Positions 1 through 9,048 of a stretch of DNA of 52,038 nucleotides are shown piece after piece (positions within the stretch are counted from its first letter, which is position 1; every line of letters begins with the position of its first letter). The translations under genes and the position numbers were made by a program. The notes below the pieces were generated by a model. It worked only from the letters and a program-made list of their open reading frames with translations, did not search any database and was not told the origin of the DNA. Where the stretch lies: contig JANYKS010000043.1 of assembly GCA_025358125.1 (NCBI GenBank), forward strand, positions 1-52,038, given 5' to 3'. The DNA is from Actinomycetes bacterium. Lineage in GTDB: Bacteria > Actinomycetota > Acidimicrobiia > Acidimicrobiales > Ilumatobacteraceae.

Positions 1-446
1 CCGCACGGCAACATCGACCCGAGCATCGGTGTGCCGAGCTTGGTCGTCCACAACACCTTCCCGTCGGTGACCGCCAAGCCGTACACCGAATTGCCCTCGG
101 TTGCGGCAATCACGGTCGAGCCCACGACGAGGACCTGGCCATACACCGCTCCGTCGAGCCGCGGCGACGTCCAACGTGACACGACCGTTTCAGGATCGGG
201 CCCGCCGCCGACGACGCCACGACGATCGAGGCGTGCGCCGAACGTCAACCAGTTCGAGGCGGGTGCGAGCGGTGAAATGCCAGACGATGGTGGAGCAGCA
301 GCCGTCGCTGGCGTTGCGCCCGCCGGCGCCGTGGTACTCCCCGACGATGCTGTGCTCGGGTTCGTCGGCGTAGCACCGGGACCGCTCGCGCAACCGACGA
401 GTACGATCGCACAGAGCCAGAAATGCCGTGGTGAAGCGACGCTCAT
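1..446 (-). CDS. PQQ-type beta-propeller lipoprotein (N-terminal part, cut by window edge)
   Basis: The gene runs off the left edge, so only the first 148 codons are present. Translation from the ATG at 446 shows a short hydrophobic stretch ending in IVLVGC, a lipobox that predicts a lipid-anchored exported protein. A low-complexity Ala/Pro/Ser/Thr linker follows, then VYGLAVTDGKVLWTTKLG, which has the pattern of a PQQ-like (PF13360-type) beta-propeller repeat. The start overlaps the stop of the upstream amidohydrolase in an ATGA tetranucleotide, so the two are probably translationally coupled. The substrate or partner is unknown; such propellers are often scaffolds or quinoprotein-like folds without bound PQQ. 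Frame and start are clear; function is only family level. Confidence 0.75.
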   Translation of the reverse strand, partial: MSVASPRHFWLCAIVLVGCASGPGATPTNPSTASSGSTTAPAGATPATAAAPPSSGISPLAPASNWLTFGARLDRRGVVGGGPDPETVVSRWTSPRLDGAVYGQVLVVGSTVIAATEGNSVYGLAVTDGKVLWTTKLGTPMLGSMLPC

Positions 447-1528
447 GTGCCGAGCCGATAGGTCCGGGTCGCGGTGCCGAAAAACATGTCGTCACGTTCG
501 CCGGCGGGGAAATCAGCGACCATCTTCTTGAGGCCGTTCCAGAGAACCGGGTACGACAACGAACCACGATCGACAGGGAAGTTCGATTCGAACATGCAGC
601 GCCGAGGACCGAAGCACTCGATGGCATGCAGGTAGTAACGCCGTTGGCTGGAAACGAACTCGTCCGACGTCGGCGGGCGCTGCGCCGACTCCCAACCGAA
701 GCCGTTGTCCGGCATTGCGAGACCACCGAGCTTGGCAACGACGTTCTCACACCTGGCGATCTCGGCGATGTCGAGCCTCCACTGCTCGAAGATGGTTTCG
801 CGCTGCGTTGCGTAACGCCCGACACCGAGTGGCGTGCCGAAGTGATCGAGCACCATGGTCGTGTCGGGAACCGCTCTCGCGAGAGCAGCGAAGTCTCGGT
901 TCTGGTGGTGGTAATGCCACGTGTCGTAGGTGAGGTTGCGCTGTCCGAGCCTGGCAACACCGGCGCGGAAGGACTCGTTGGAATACAGCCCAACCGGCGC
1001 GCGGCCCGGGATCGCGAGCACTTCAGGATTCGGATCGCGCGACCCTGCGTGGCGGATGCCGCGGAACAACCCGTGCCCAGCTTCGACGTGAGCGTCGAGA
1101 ACCTCATCGAGTACGTCGCCGTTGGTCAAGTCGGCGTGGGCGACGATTCCGGCGATCAGCGTCGTCGAGCCGCGCATCGCCTCGTGAGCAACGAATTCCG
1201 TTTCACCGACGGGAGCCAGGTGCGCCGGCCCACCTACTCGGTACGCAGCGTGGCACTCGACGAAGACGGTTCGCTCGATCTTGTGCCCGCTGCGAACGTC
1301 GGCCTCGAGTTCGACGAGGCCATACGGGAGGGCGCCGCCGACGGGCCACAGGTGGTGATGCGGGTCGACGATGCGTTGGTCTGGATCGACGACGGCTTCG
1401 ACGACCTGGTCGAGCCAGGCTTGTGTGCCAGGCGTTGGGCCAATCGGTCGCGTCGGGCCAATCGGTCGCGTTGGGCCAAGCGGTCGCGTCGGGCCAATCG
1501 GTCGCGTCGTCGCGCTCGAGTCGGTCAT
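443..1528 (-). CDS. Amidohydrolase family protein (Amidohydro_2, TIM-barrel metal hydrolase)
   Basis: A 361-aa protein. After a repetitive N-terminus it has VDPHHHLWPV, the first metal-binding HxH motif of the Amidohydro_2 family. Later come TMVLDHFG (metal or substrate His) and SNFPVDR (the Asp near the end of the barrel). This family includes 2-pyrone-4,6-dicarboxylate lactonase (LigI) and related lactone or amide hydrolases; the true substrate cannot be read from the sequence. The ATG at 1528 is preceded by AAGGA at a normal distance. Residues 8 to 31 are four copies of a TRPIGP hexapeptide, encoded by an 18-bp minisatellite, which is unusual for this soluble family. The stop overlaps the start of the downstream propeller lipoprotein. 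Confidence 0.85.
   Translation of the reverse strand: MTDSSATTRPIGPTRPLGPTRPIGPTRPIGPTPGTQAWLDQVVEAVVDPDQRIVDPHHHLWPVGGALPYGLVELEADVRSGHKIERTVFVECHAAYRVGGPAHLAPVGETEFVAHEAMRGSTTLIAGIVAHADLTNGDVLDEVLDAHVEAGHGLFRGIRHAGSRDPNPEVLAIPGRAPVGLYSNESFRAGVARLGQRNLTYDTWHYHHQNRDFAALARAVPDTTMVLDHFGTPLGVGRYATQRETIFEQWRLDIAEIARCENVVAKLGGLAMPDNGFGWESAQRPPTSDEFVSSQRRYYLHAIECFGPRRCMFESNFPVDRGSLSYPVLWNGLKKMVADFPAGERDDMFFGTATRTYRLGT
1437..1508. repeat. 18-bp minisatellite, 4 units, in frame in the amidohydrolase
   Basis: Four near-identical 18-bp units (gggccaatcggtcgcgtc with one or two substitutions) lie head to tail. They encode TRP(I/L)GP repeats at the protein N-terminus. The unit length is a multiple of three, so copy changes would keep the frame. 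Confidence 0.9.
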
Positions 1529-1610
1529 CTCGTCATCCTTCGTTGGCCGGCCCGAAAAAGCAAGCCGATCGGGCCTCTACAGCGCACATCGCTGGACGAC
1601 GGGTGCTTGA

Positions 1611-3821
1611 TTACGCCGCCCCGACGGGGATCTTCAAGAGCGCGGGCGCGATGGTCTCGTAGATCAGGTTCGCGCCCGGCTTGTACACGTGCACGCCGTC
1701 CCACCGGTAGCCGAGGTCGGTGCCGATCGCCGGGTCGTTGCACCACGCCGCCGGCCCGGTCACGAACGTGACGTGTGATGGATCCGCCGCCGCCGCCTGC
1801 TTCAACAGCTGATTCACGTGGCCCGTGCGACTGTCGGCCGCCCGCTCCGGCAGCGCTGGGACCCCAGCGCCCTTGACATTCTTGGGCCGCATGCACGCCA
1901 CCTCGAGCAGGGCCACATGCGTGCCGGACGCCTTCAGCGCGTCGATACCGCGTTGCAGATTGGCGAGGTAGTACGAGTCACCCTCCGGCGTGGCGAACAC
2001 CACCGTGCGGTCCGCGAGCTGGATGTCGAAGACGTCCCACGCCCCGACCACCACGAGCGCGACTTCGGCGTGGGCCGACGAGGCGGCAACGCCCCATTTC
2101 GCCGACCAACCGGCGCAGTTGGCGAAGTTGCGATTGAACGTCTTGAGGCTCGAGATCACCCTGCCAGTGTCGTAGACACCGCAGCCCTCGACCGACCCGT
2201 CCGTGATCGTGAACGTGGTGCCGATGCCGGCCGGCAGGTTGATCGCCAACGAGTGCGCCTGCGAATCGCCGACGACGACGACGCGACGGGGCAGGCTTGC
2301 CGCCGTGGTCGGCGTTGCAGCGGGAGCCGGCACGGGTACCACCGCTGCACCCGCCGCTGCCGAAGGACCCGACTGCACCGAAGGACCCGACTGCACCGAT
2401 GGACCCGACTGCGCCGAAGGTCCGATCGCTCCTGGGGCTGTGGCCGCCGCAGTCGCCGTTTCCGGCGATCCGTTGGCGAGGCTGAACGAGGCGTTCGCTC
2501 CTCCGACGGCTGGATCGAAATGATGGACTGCCACGAAGAAGGCAAAGAGGGCGACGACGACGACGCCAACCCCGAACGCGACCGAAGCCGTCAGCCGGAC
2601 ACGCCGGACGCGGTCCGCGCCGATTGTGCTGCGCTGATCGCGCAGCCATCTGCCGAGCATGCCGCGCCGGATCGGTGTCTCGATCAAGCGATAGCACGCC
2701 TCCGACACCCCGGCGGTGATCGCGATTGCGACGATGAACTTCGGCCAACTACCGGAGTGGTACACGCTCCCGATCACGAAGATCGGCCAATGCCAAAGGT
2801 AGAGGCCGTACGAGCGTCGTCCGATCTCGACGAATGGCTTCCACCCGAGAATGGCCCGAAACCCGTCAGCTGCCGGATACACGACCACGGCGACGACGAC
2901 CATCGACAGGATAGAAACGATCGCGAGCAGCCATTCGTAGACATAACCTGCCGTGAGCACCGAGACGCTCATGATGCAGATCAGCAGTGCCAGCGCTGCC
3001 CCACCGATCGGATCGAGGCGGCGACCGCGCCGTCGCGACGGTGACGGGAACCGCCATGGCCGCCAGACGAAGGCGCAGCCGGCGCCGAGCAGCAGCCCGC
3101 TCGAGCGGGTGAACGTGTTGAGATAGAGCGCATTGTTCGACAGGTGTCCGTGGAGGACGAACATCGTCACCATCAGCGTCGCCGACATGGCGATGAAGAG
3201 GTGACCACGGTTGCGCAGCCGGGCGCTGCCGACCGCCATCGCGGCAACGAAGATCAGCGGCCACACGAGATACCACTGCTCCTCGACGGCCAACGACCAG
3301 AGATGGCGCAGCAACGGTGGGTCGGTCGTGGAGAAATACGGTGTCCTGCCCAGGATCTGGCCCCAGTTGCCGACGTAGAAAATCGACCACGGCAGGTCCC
3401 GCTTCAGTGTCGACTGCTGTTCTGGCGAGCCGAACAACGCAGCCCAGATCGACACCGCGACGAGCATCGTGGACACGGCCGGCAGCAGTCGCCGAGCCCT
3501 ACGCAGCCAGAACTGTTCGAGACTGACCCGCTGCTGCTGCTCGCGCTCGTCGAGCAGGAGCGAGGTGATCAGGTAGCCGGAGACGACGAAGAACACCTCG
3601 ACTCCGAAGAAACCGCCCGACATCCACCCGAAGCCGCCGTGATAGAGCATCACTGCCACGACGCTGATCGCGCGGAGCCCGTCGAGGCCCGGCTGGTAAC
3701 CCATCCGCCTCGACCCGGTGGCCGTGATGTGGACGACGTCGTCGGCCCCGATCCACCGCTCGTCGAGTTGAGCGAGGCGCCTCAGCGATGGCGGATCAGC
3801 CGCCTCGACCGACGCTGTCAC
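1611..3821 (-). CDS. Acyltransferase 3 (OafA/YrhL-like) with C-terminal SGNH domain
   Basis: About 736 aa. The N-terminal half is an acyltransferase-3 membrane domain: YQPGLDGLRAISVVAVMLYHGGF at the start with its catalytic-type His, then about ten hydrophobic helices. A Pro/Ala/Ser-rich linker holds GPSVQS repeats. The C-terminal part is an SGNH hydrolase-like domain, with VVGDSQAHS (nucleophile block) and DGVHVYKPG (Asp-x-x-His block). Such proteins O-acetylate or O-acylate surface polysaccharide or peptidoglycan, the SGNH part acting outside the membrane. The start is uncertain. GTG at 3821 forms a GTGA overlap with the stop of the upstream MFS gene and is preferred; ATG at 3704, just before the first domain motif, is the main alternative. 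Confidence 0.88.
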   Translation of the reverse strand: MTASVEAADPPSLRRLAQLDERWIGADDVVHITATGSRRMGYQPGLDGLRAISVVAVMLYHGGFGWMSGGFFGVEVFFVVSGYLITSLLLDEREQQQRVSLEQFWLRRARRLLPAVSTMLVAVSIWAALFGSPEQQSTLKRDLPWSIFYVGNWGQILGRTPYFSTTDPPLLRHLWSLAVEEQWYLVWPLIFVAAMAVGSARLRNRGHLFIAMSATLMVTMFVLHGHLSNNALYLNTFTRSSGLLLGAGCAFVWRPWRFPSPSRRRGRRLDPIGGAALALLICIMSVSVLTAGYVYEWLLAIVSILSMVVVAVVVYPAADGFRAILGWKPFVEIGRRSYGLYLWHWPIFVIGSVYHSGSWPKFIVAIAITAGVSEACYRLIETPIRRGMLGRWLRDQRSTIGADRVRRVRLTASVAFGVGVVVVALFAFFVAVHHFDPAVGGANASFSLANGSPETATAAATAPGAIGPSAQSGPSVQSGPSVQSGPSAAAGAAVVPVPAPAATPTTAASLPRRVVVVGDSQAHSLAINLPAGIGTTFTITDGSVEGCGVYDTGRVISSLKTFNRNFANCAGWSAKWGVAASSAHAEVALVVVGAWDVFDIQLADRTVVFATPEGDSYYLANLQRGIDALKASGTHVALLEVACMRPKNVKGAGVPALPERAADSRTGHVNQLLKQAAAADPSHVTFVTGPAAWCNDPAIGTDLGYRWDGVHVYKPGANLIYETIAPALLKIPVGAA
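2362..2415. repeat. 18-bp minisatellite, 3 units, in the acyltransferase linker
   Basis: Three 18-bp units (gaaggacccgactgcacc, the last with substitutions) encode GPSVQS-type repeats between the membrane and SGNH domains. A partial fourth unit follows. The repeat keeps the reading frame and should vary only linker length. Confidence 0.85.
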
Positions 3822-4993
3822 GCGGTTCGAGTCCAATTCAACACTGCCAGTCCGAGCCCGCACAGCGCAGCCGCGACAATGTACGGCGTCGGGATTCCGG
3901 CGTGATGGAACAAGAACCCGGCAAGGGCAGGACCCGTCACCCGCGCGAGCGCGCTCGCGCTCTGCTGAAAGCCGAGCGCCTCACCGCGCTGCTGGGGAGC
4001 GACACCGCTACTGACCATTGCCGTAAAGTTTGGCGCTGTCAGACCCTGGCCGAGCGTCAACAGCACCAGCGCTGGCACAAGCACTGCCCACCGCTCGGCG
4101 AAAGCAAGCAGGAGCAAACCGGACGCGTTGAGCACCAAGCCGGCCGAGACCGAACCGCGAACACCCAGCCGGACGCCGACGGGGTGGACGACTCCGCCCT
4201 GGACGACAACCAGGACGACGCCGATGCACAGGAAAACGACGGCGATACCAGCTTCGTTGAGATCGAATCGCCGCTCGGCGAGCAGGGCGAACGTCGCCTC
4301 GAAGCCGCTGAAGGCCGCGACCGCGATGAACGCGACGATCACGAGCCGCCACAGGTCGCCTGAGTGCACGGACTTGATGGCACGCTTCACCCGGCGCTCA
4401 TGATGCGTTTCAGGGAGACGGAAGATCGCGACGATGCCGTTGACGAACGCAACGCCAGCCGCGACGTAGAACGGCAGATGCGGACCTCGCAGCGCCGACA
4501 GGGCACCGAGGGCCGGACCGACGACGAAGCCGACCCCAAACGCGGCGCCGAGCAGGCCGAACGCCCGCGCGCGATCCTTCTCCGGCACGACATCGGCCAC
4601 CGCTGCCTGCGCCACCGAGACGCTTGCGCCCGATGCGCCGTCGATGATGCGCCCGAGGAACAGCAACCACAGCGCCCCGGCTGCTCCGGTGATCACACTG
4701 CCGACTGCTGTGCCGAACAGCGACAGCAAGATGATCGGCTTTCGCCCGACGCGGTCGCTGAGCCGTCCGAGAACCGGCGCACACAGGAACTGGGCCATTG
4801 AGAACGATGCGAAGAGCAGGCCGACGGTGAACGGGTTGGCGCCGAACCGCTCGGCGTAGCGGCCGAGGATCGGGGCGACGATGCCGAATCCGACGAGGTC
4901 GAGGGCAACCGTCGTCCAGATCACCCAGAATCCCCGTGGCAACGGGGTCCGGATTGTGGGGGTGGCGCTTGACACGGTGTTCAAGCGTGCCAT
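3818..4993 (-). CDS. MFS transporter (drug-efflux type)
   Basis: A 391-aa protein with 12 predicted hydrophobic segments. The first helix reads GFWVIWTTVALDLVGFGIVAP, and the loop between helices 2 and 3 carries GRLSDRVGRKPI, the classic major facilitator motif A. Families with this layout export drugs or other small hydrophobic compounds by proton antiport; the substrate is unknown. Its stop overlaps the GTG proposed for the O-acyltransferase, so the pair may act together, for example in export and modification of an envelope component. The ATG at 4993 is used here. A GTG at 5020 would add nine residues, and neither start has a strong Shine-Dalgarno sequence. Confidence 0.85.
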   Translation of the reverse strand: MARLNTVSSATPTIRTPLPRGFWVIWTTVALDLVGFGIVAPILGRYAERFGANPFTVGLLFASFSMAQFLCAPVLGRLSDRVGRKPIILLSLFGTAVGSVITGAAGALWLLFLGRIIDGASGASVSVAQAAVADVVPEKDRARAFGLLGAAFGVGFVVGPALGALSALRGPHLPFYVAAGVAFVNGIVAIFRLPETHHERRVKRAIKSVHSGDLWRLVIVAFIAVAAFSGFEATFALLAERRFDLNEAGIAVVFLCIGVVLVVVQGGVVHPVGVRLGVRGSVSAGLVLNASGLLLLAFAERWAVLVPALVLLTLGQGLTAPNFTAMVSSGVAPQQRGEALGFQQSASALARVTGPALAGFLFHHAGIPTPYIVAAALCGLGLAVLNWTRTA

Positions 4994-5207
4994 CTTTGGT
5001 GCGTCAATCCCAACATCCACCAGTGAGCAGGCTGCCCGCCCGGCCCACGCACTCGCTGACCGCCGGCGACTGATCCCCTGACCAGCCCGTCTGTTACTGG
5101 TTCATGTGAGCGAATATCGATACGTCGAGGTAATTCCTCGCTGAAATCGGTGGAGCTTGGCCAGAGGCCGATTGCTGATCCTGCGAACGTGATCAAACCG
5201 GGCGGGA

Positions 5208-6572
5208 TCAGCGGCGGATGGTCGTGCCGGCTTTGGTCGTCTCGACCAGCCACCCGTCGGCTTGGAGCTCGGCCCGCAGCGCATCGGCCACCGCGAAGTC
5301 CCTCGCGGCCCGCGCCTGATCGAGGGCAGCGGCCTTCGCCAAGACGTCGGCGGGCACGTCGGCGACTGCTTTCAGCTTCAGCCCGACCGCTGCGCACAGC
5401 GCGTGGACGGAGCCGGCCAGGACCGCAGCCTGATCGAGATCGGCGGCGTCGATCGCGGCATTGCCGCGCCGGGCTGCGTCGAACACGATGGCCATCGCGC
5501 TTGCAGTATCGAGATCGTCGTCCATCCGCTCGCGAAAAGCCGCGACCAGCTCGTCGTCAACGATGTCGCCCGAAACGCCAGCAGCAGACGCGCGGCGGGC
5601 AAACGTGTCGAGCCCGGCAAGCGCCCGCTCGGCAGCGCCGACGGTGTCGGTGTTGACCTGCACCGGCGATCTGTAGTGACTCTGGAGCAGCAGCAACCGG
5701 TAACTGCGCGGGTCCATGGTGTCGACCAGGTCGAGCAGGTTGGTGAAGTTGCCGAGGCTCTTGGACAGCTTCTCGCCTTCTGCGTCGACGACGAACGCGT
5801 GGTGCATCCAGTGGTTGGCGAAGACCTTGCCGAGCGCGACAGCCTGTGCCCGCTCGTTCTCGTGGTGGGGGAACTTCAGGTCGTTGCCGCCGGCGTGGAG
5901 GTCGAAATTCTCGCCGAGCAGACTGAGGCTCATCACCACACACTCGCTGTGCCAGCCGGGACGACCGTCACCCCACGGTGATGGCCAACTCGGCTCACCC
6001 GGTTTGGTGAACTTCCACAACGCGAAGTCGGCTGGGTCGCGTTTGTTCTCGGCGCCGACCACCTCGCGGTCGCCACCACCGCTGAGCATGTCCTCGAGCC
6101 GTTGGTGGGCGAGCAGGCCGTAGCCCTCAACCGAACGGACCGACATGTAGATTCCGTCGTCGGTGAGATATGCCGATTCGTTCGCGATCAGGTCGCCGAT
6201 CATCGCGACCATCTCGTCGACGTAGTCCGTCGCGTGGGGCGTGTCGGTCGGGCGAAGCACATCCATCGCATCCATCGCCTGCCACCAGACCGCTTCGCAC
6301 TTGGTGGTGATCTCCTGCCACGGACGGCCCTCACGCTCGGCCCGTTCGATGATCTTGTCCTCGATGTCGGTGATGTTCGACACGTGGCGCACCACGAGGC
6401 CGGTGGATTCCAGATAGCGACGAAGGATGTCGTACACGAGCGTGGACTTGCCGTGGCCGAGGTGGGGAGGCCCGTATACCGTCGGTCCGCACACGTACAG
6501 ACTCACGGTGCCCGGCTCGCGCAGCTCGAGCGGGCGAACCATTCGTGTCGCGGTGTCGTAGAGCTTCAGCAT
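5208..6572 (-). CDS. cysS: Cysteinyl-tRNA synthetase
   Basis: A 454-aa class I aminoacyl-tRNA synthetase that charges tRNA-Cys. It has CGPTVYG with the zinc-binding Cys28, the HIGH-type box HLGH at 37-40, NITDIEDKII, the second zinc Cys at about 211 in GWHSECVVMS, HAGGNDLKFPHHENE with further zinc ligands, and KLSKS at 268-272. Length and motif order match CysS rather than the related MshC ligase, which makes Cys-GlcN-Ins. The ATG at 6572 shares one base with the cobA stop (TGATG), so the gene is the last member of the coupled sulfur operon. Placing cysteine use behind cysteine synthesis is functionally neat. A 187-bp stretch separates its end from the MFS gene. Confidence 0.96.
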   Translation of the reverse strand: MLKLYDTATRMVRPLELREPGTVSLYVCGPTVYGPPHLGHGKSTLVYDILRRYLESTGLVVRHVSNITDIEDKIIERAEREGRPWQEITTKCEAVWWQAMDAMDVLRPTDTPHATDYVDEMVAMIGDLIANESAYLTDDGIYMSVRSVEGYGLLAHQRLEDMLSGGGDREVVGAENKRDPADFALWKFTKPGEPSWPSPWGDGRPGWHSECVVMSLSLLGENFDLHAGGNDLKFPHHENERAQAVALGKVFANHWMHHAFVVDAEGEKLSKSLGNFTNLLDLVDTMDPRSYRLLLLQSHYRSPVQVNTDTVGAAERALAGLDTFARRASAAGVSGDIVDDELVAAFRERMDDDLDTASAMAIVFDAARRGNAAIDAADLDQAAVLAGSVHALCAAVGLKLKAVADVPADVLAKAAALDQARAARDFAVADALRAELQADGWLVETTKAGTTIRR

Positions 6573-7312
6573 CAATCGACAGCGTAGGCGGCGACCACCT
6601 CCAGCTCACCCACATTGAGCGCCGCGACGGCGCCGATCACGAGAGTGGCCGGCGATTCCACGGGCAACTCCGCGAGCTGATCGATGCGGCACCGACCGAC
6701 GACTTGGTGCTCGGTCGTTGCCCGCCCGATCGCGGCCACCGGAGTGTCGGCGGGCATTCCGCCCGACATCAGTGCGACGGCGATCGCGGCCCGTTCGGCA
6801 ACGCCCATCAGCACCACGACCGTGCCACCAGCCTGCGCGAGGGCGGCCCAGTTGACCGGCGCCTCGCCGTGTTGGCGGTGACCCGTGACGACCGTGAACG
6901 ACGCCGACAACCCGCGATGCGTCAGGGGGATCCCTGCCGCGGCGGGAGCGGCGATGGCCGATGTGATGCCCGGAACGACTTCGCACGCGATGCCGGCCTC
7001 CGCCAAGGCGAGCGCTTCCTCGCCACCTCGGCCGAACACGAACGGATCGCCGCCCTTCAACCGCACGACCCGCTTGCCGGCCCGGGCGAGTTGGATCAAC
7101 AGCACGTTGGTCAGGTCCTGGGCGACGCCTTGCCCTGGTCGCTTGCCGACGTCGATGAACTCGGCCAACGGCGATGCGAGGGCAATTACCTCAGGACTCA
7201 CGAGCGCGTCGTACATCACGACATCGGCCTGCGCGAGCAGTCGCGCCGCTTTCAGCGTGAGCAGCTCGGGATCGCCGGGGCCACCCCCGACGAGGGCGAC
7301 GTGACCGATCAT
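6572..7312 (-). CDS. cobA: Uroporphyrinogen-III C-methyltransferase
   Basis: A 246-aa SAM-dependent methyltransferase that converts uroporphyrinogen III to precorrin-2, the first step toward siroheme and cobalamin. Visible motifs are VGGGPGDPELLTLKA at the N-terminus (SAM loop), YDALVSPE, RLKGGDPFVFGRGGEE (conserved active-site loop) and VVPGITSAIAAPA. It is a stand-alone enzyme without a CysG-type dehydrogenase fusion; the matching dehydrogenase is the divergent gene at 12014. It overlaps cysI by 4 bp (ATGA) and cysS by 1 bp. Its operon position argues that its main job is siroheme for the adjacent sulfite reductase. Confidence 0.95.
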   Translation of the reverse strand: MIGHVALVGGGPGDPELLTLKAARLLAQADVVMYDALVSPEVIALASPLAEFIDVGKRPGQGVAQDLTNVLLIQLARAGKRVVRLKGGDPFVFGRGGEEALALAEAGIACEVVPGITSAIAAPAAAGIPLTHRGLSASFTVVTGHRQHGEAPVNWAALAQAGGTVVVLMGVAERAAIAVALMSGGMPADTPVAAIGRATTEHQVVGRCRIDQLAELPVESPATLVIGAVAALNVGELEVVAAYAVD

Positions 7313-9048
7313 GATGCTTCAGATCCGACTTGTGCACTGCGCCGACGCTTCACGGTCGGGGCCGGCAGGATCGTGACCAATTGATCGGTGCCGACTCGGG
7401 CGCAATAGTCGCCGAAGCTTTCGTCCTGCCCGCCGTTGGCCGCGTACTGCGCGAACACCGGCGCCAGCAGTGCCGGTATGTCGGCCAGCGCAACATCGGC
7501 GCGCAGCCGTTCGGCCATCCGGTCGCCGCCGACGGCACCGCCGACATACACGTCGTAGTTGGTCTTGGTCCGCCCGACGATGCCGATCTCGGCGTTGTAC
7601 GGACGCGAGCAGCCGTTCGGACAGCCGGTCATGTTCATCCGGATCGCCGAATTGGCGATACCGGCGTCCGCCAGAGTCTTGTCGAGCGAGTCGACGAACT
7701 CGGGCAGCACCCGCTCGGCCTCGCCGAGCGCCTGGCCGCACGTCGGCAATGCGGGGCACGCGATCGATAGCCGCGTCAACGCACTGACGTCCTCCGCAAG
7801 GACGACGCCGTGGGAGCGCAGTATCTTCTCGATCCGTTCCCGACCGGTCCGCGTGACGCCGGCCAGCAACAAGTCCTGGCGCGGCGTGACCCGGAACCCT
7901 TCGACGAGACCGGATTCGGCGATCTCGCGCAGCGCGGTCCGCAACGTGACGCCGAGCCGGTCTCCGACGCGACCGGATGGGATCGGCAGGCCGTACGTGA
8001 AAGTCTCGCCGATCGGCGACCAGTGGTGATGATCGTCAGCGCCCCACGGTGGCAGCGCCGGCGACGGGCGCAGCGTTGCGCCGCTGCGTTGCTCGACCTC
8101 TGCCTTGATCCACTCGACGCCCTTTTCGTCGATCAGGTACTTCAGTCGCGCCCGGTGGCGGTCGCCACGGTTGCCGTGATCGCGCTGGGTCGTGATCACC
8201 GCTTCGACGACGTCGACGACCTGCTCCGGCGTGATCCATCCGAGTTCGCTGGCGAGACGCGGGTACGTGTCGTCCTCGCGGGCGTGGCTCATCCCGAGCC
8301 CGCCACCGGCATACACGACGAAACCCGTGAGGTCACCGGTGAGACCTTCCGACAGTGTCGGCAGCAAGCCGACGTCCTGACTGAACAGATCGATGCAGTT
8401 GTCGCCCGGCCAGGCGAGACCGATCTTGAACTTGCGCGGCAGATACGACTCGCCGTACACCGGCTCGACGACTGCGGAGGCGTCCTCGTCCTCCGATGGT
8501 TCTGCCGTCACGGCCTTGTCGCCGTCGACCCACAGCTCCCAGTAGCCCGTGGTCCTTGGCCGGAAGCGGGCGACGAGTTGGCTCAGCAACGGCGCAAGCA
8601 CGGCTTGACGCTCGTCGGGGAACGGGCAGGCCATGGTGTTACGGACCACGTCGCCGCATGCGGCGAGCGTGGTGAGCAGCGACGCGTTGATGCCGCGCAC
8701 CAATTGATGCAGGTCATCCTTCAGCACCGTGTGGAACTGCACACCCTGACGCGTGGTGAGCCGCAGCGTGCCATCCGTGATCTCGCAGAGGCGATCGAGC
8801 GCGACCCACTGTTCGGTGGTGATCACTCCTCCTGGCACCGAGGCTCGGACCATGCAGCTGTAGTCCAACGGCAGCCGCTTGGACGCGCGGGCCCGGCGGA
8901 CATCACGATCGTCTTGCTGATAGATGCCGTGGAACTTCAACACCACGATCCCGTCGTGGCTGAAGTCGGTCGCGCCGTTGGACAGCTCGCTCTTCAAGTC
9001 GCCGCGCAGATAGTTGCTCGCGACCTTGATGTCCTCGACAGCACTCAT
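7309..9048 (-). CDS. cysI: Assimilatory sulfite reductase hemoprotein (CysI type)
   Basis: A 579-aa siroheme/[4Fe-4S] enzyme reducing sulfite to sulfide with six electrons. The cluster ligands are visible as CPALPTC (Cys431 and Cys437, C-x5-C) and GCPNGC (Cys476 and Cys480, C-x3-C), with the siroheme-binding region around TTRQGVQFH upstream. The wording around CPxxPTCxxAxxEAERxLP and MTGCPNGCSRP resembles NADPH-type CysI more than actinobacterial ferredoxin-dependent SirA/NirA. No flavoprotein (CysJ) or ferredoxin partner gene is present, so the electron donor is unclear. It overlaps both neighbours by 4 bp. Nitrite reductase is the alternative, but the cysHDN context supports sulfite. Confidence 0.93.
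   Translation of the reverse strand: MSAVEDIKVASNYLRGDLKSELSNGATDFSHDGIVVLKFHGIYQQDDRDVRRARASKRLPLDYSCMVRASVPGGVITTEQWVALDRLCEITDGTLRLTTRQGVQFHTVLKDDLHQLVRGINASLLTTLAACGDVVRNTMACPFPDERQAVLAPLLSQLVARFRPRTTGYWELWVDGDKAVTAEPSEDEDASAVVEPVYGESYLPRKFKIGLAWPGDNCIDLFSQDVGLLPTLSEGLTGDLTGFVVYAGGGLGMSHAREDDTYPRLASELGWITPEQVVDVVEAVITTQRDHGNRGDRHRARLKYLIDEKGVEWIKAEVEQRSGATLRPSPALPPWGADDHHHWSPIGETFTYGLPIPSGRVGDRLGVTLRTALREIAESGLVEGFRVTPRQDLLLAGVTRTGRERIEKILRSHGVVLAEDVSALTRLSIACPALPTCGQALGEAERVLPEFVDSLDKTLADAGIANSAIRMNMTGCPNGCSRPYNAEIGIVGRTKTNYDVYVGGAVGGDRMAERLRADVALADIPALLAPVFAQYAANGGQDESFGDYCARVGTDQLVTILPAPTVKRRRSAQVGSEAS

Noticed and set aside
428..1771. Plus-strand open frame (447 codons) over the amidohydrolase
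   Set aside because: The minus strand encodes the metal-binding motifs and has a good ribosome-binding site; the plus frame is compositionally a shadow.
5208..6572. MshC (mycothiol cysteine ligase) instead of CysS
   Set aside because: The length of about 454 residues, the KLSKS loop and the full C-terminal region fit cysteinyl-tRNA synthetase, and no other mycothiol genes are nearby.
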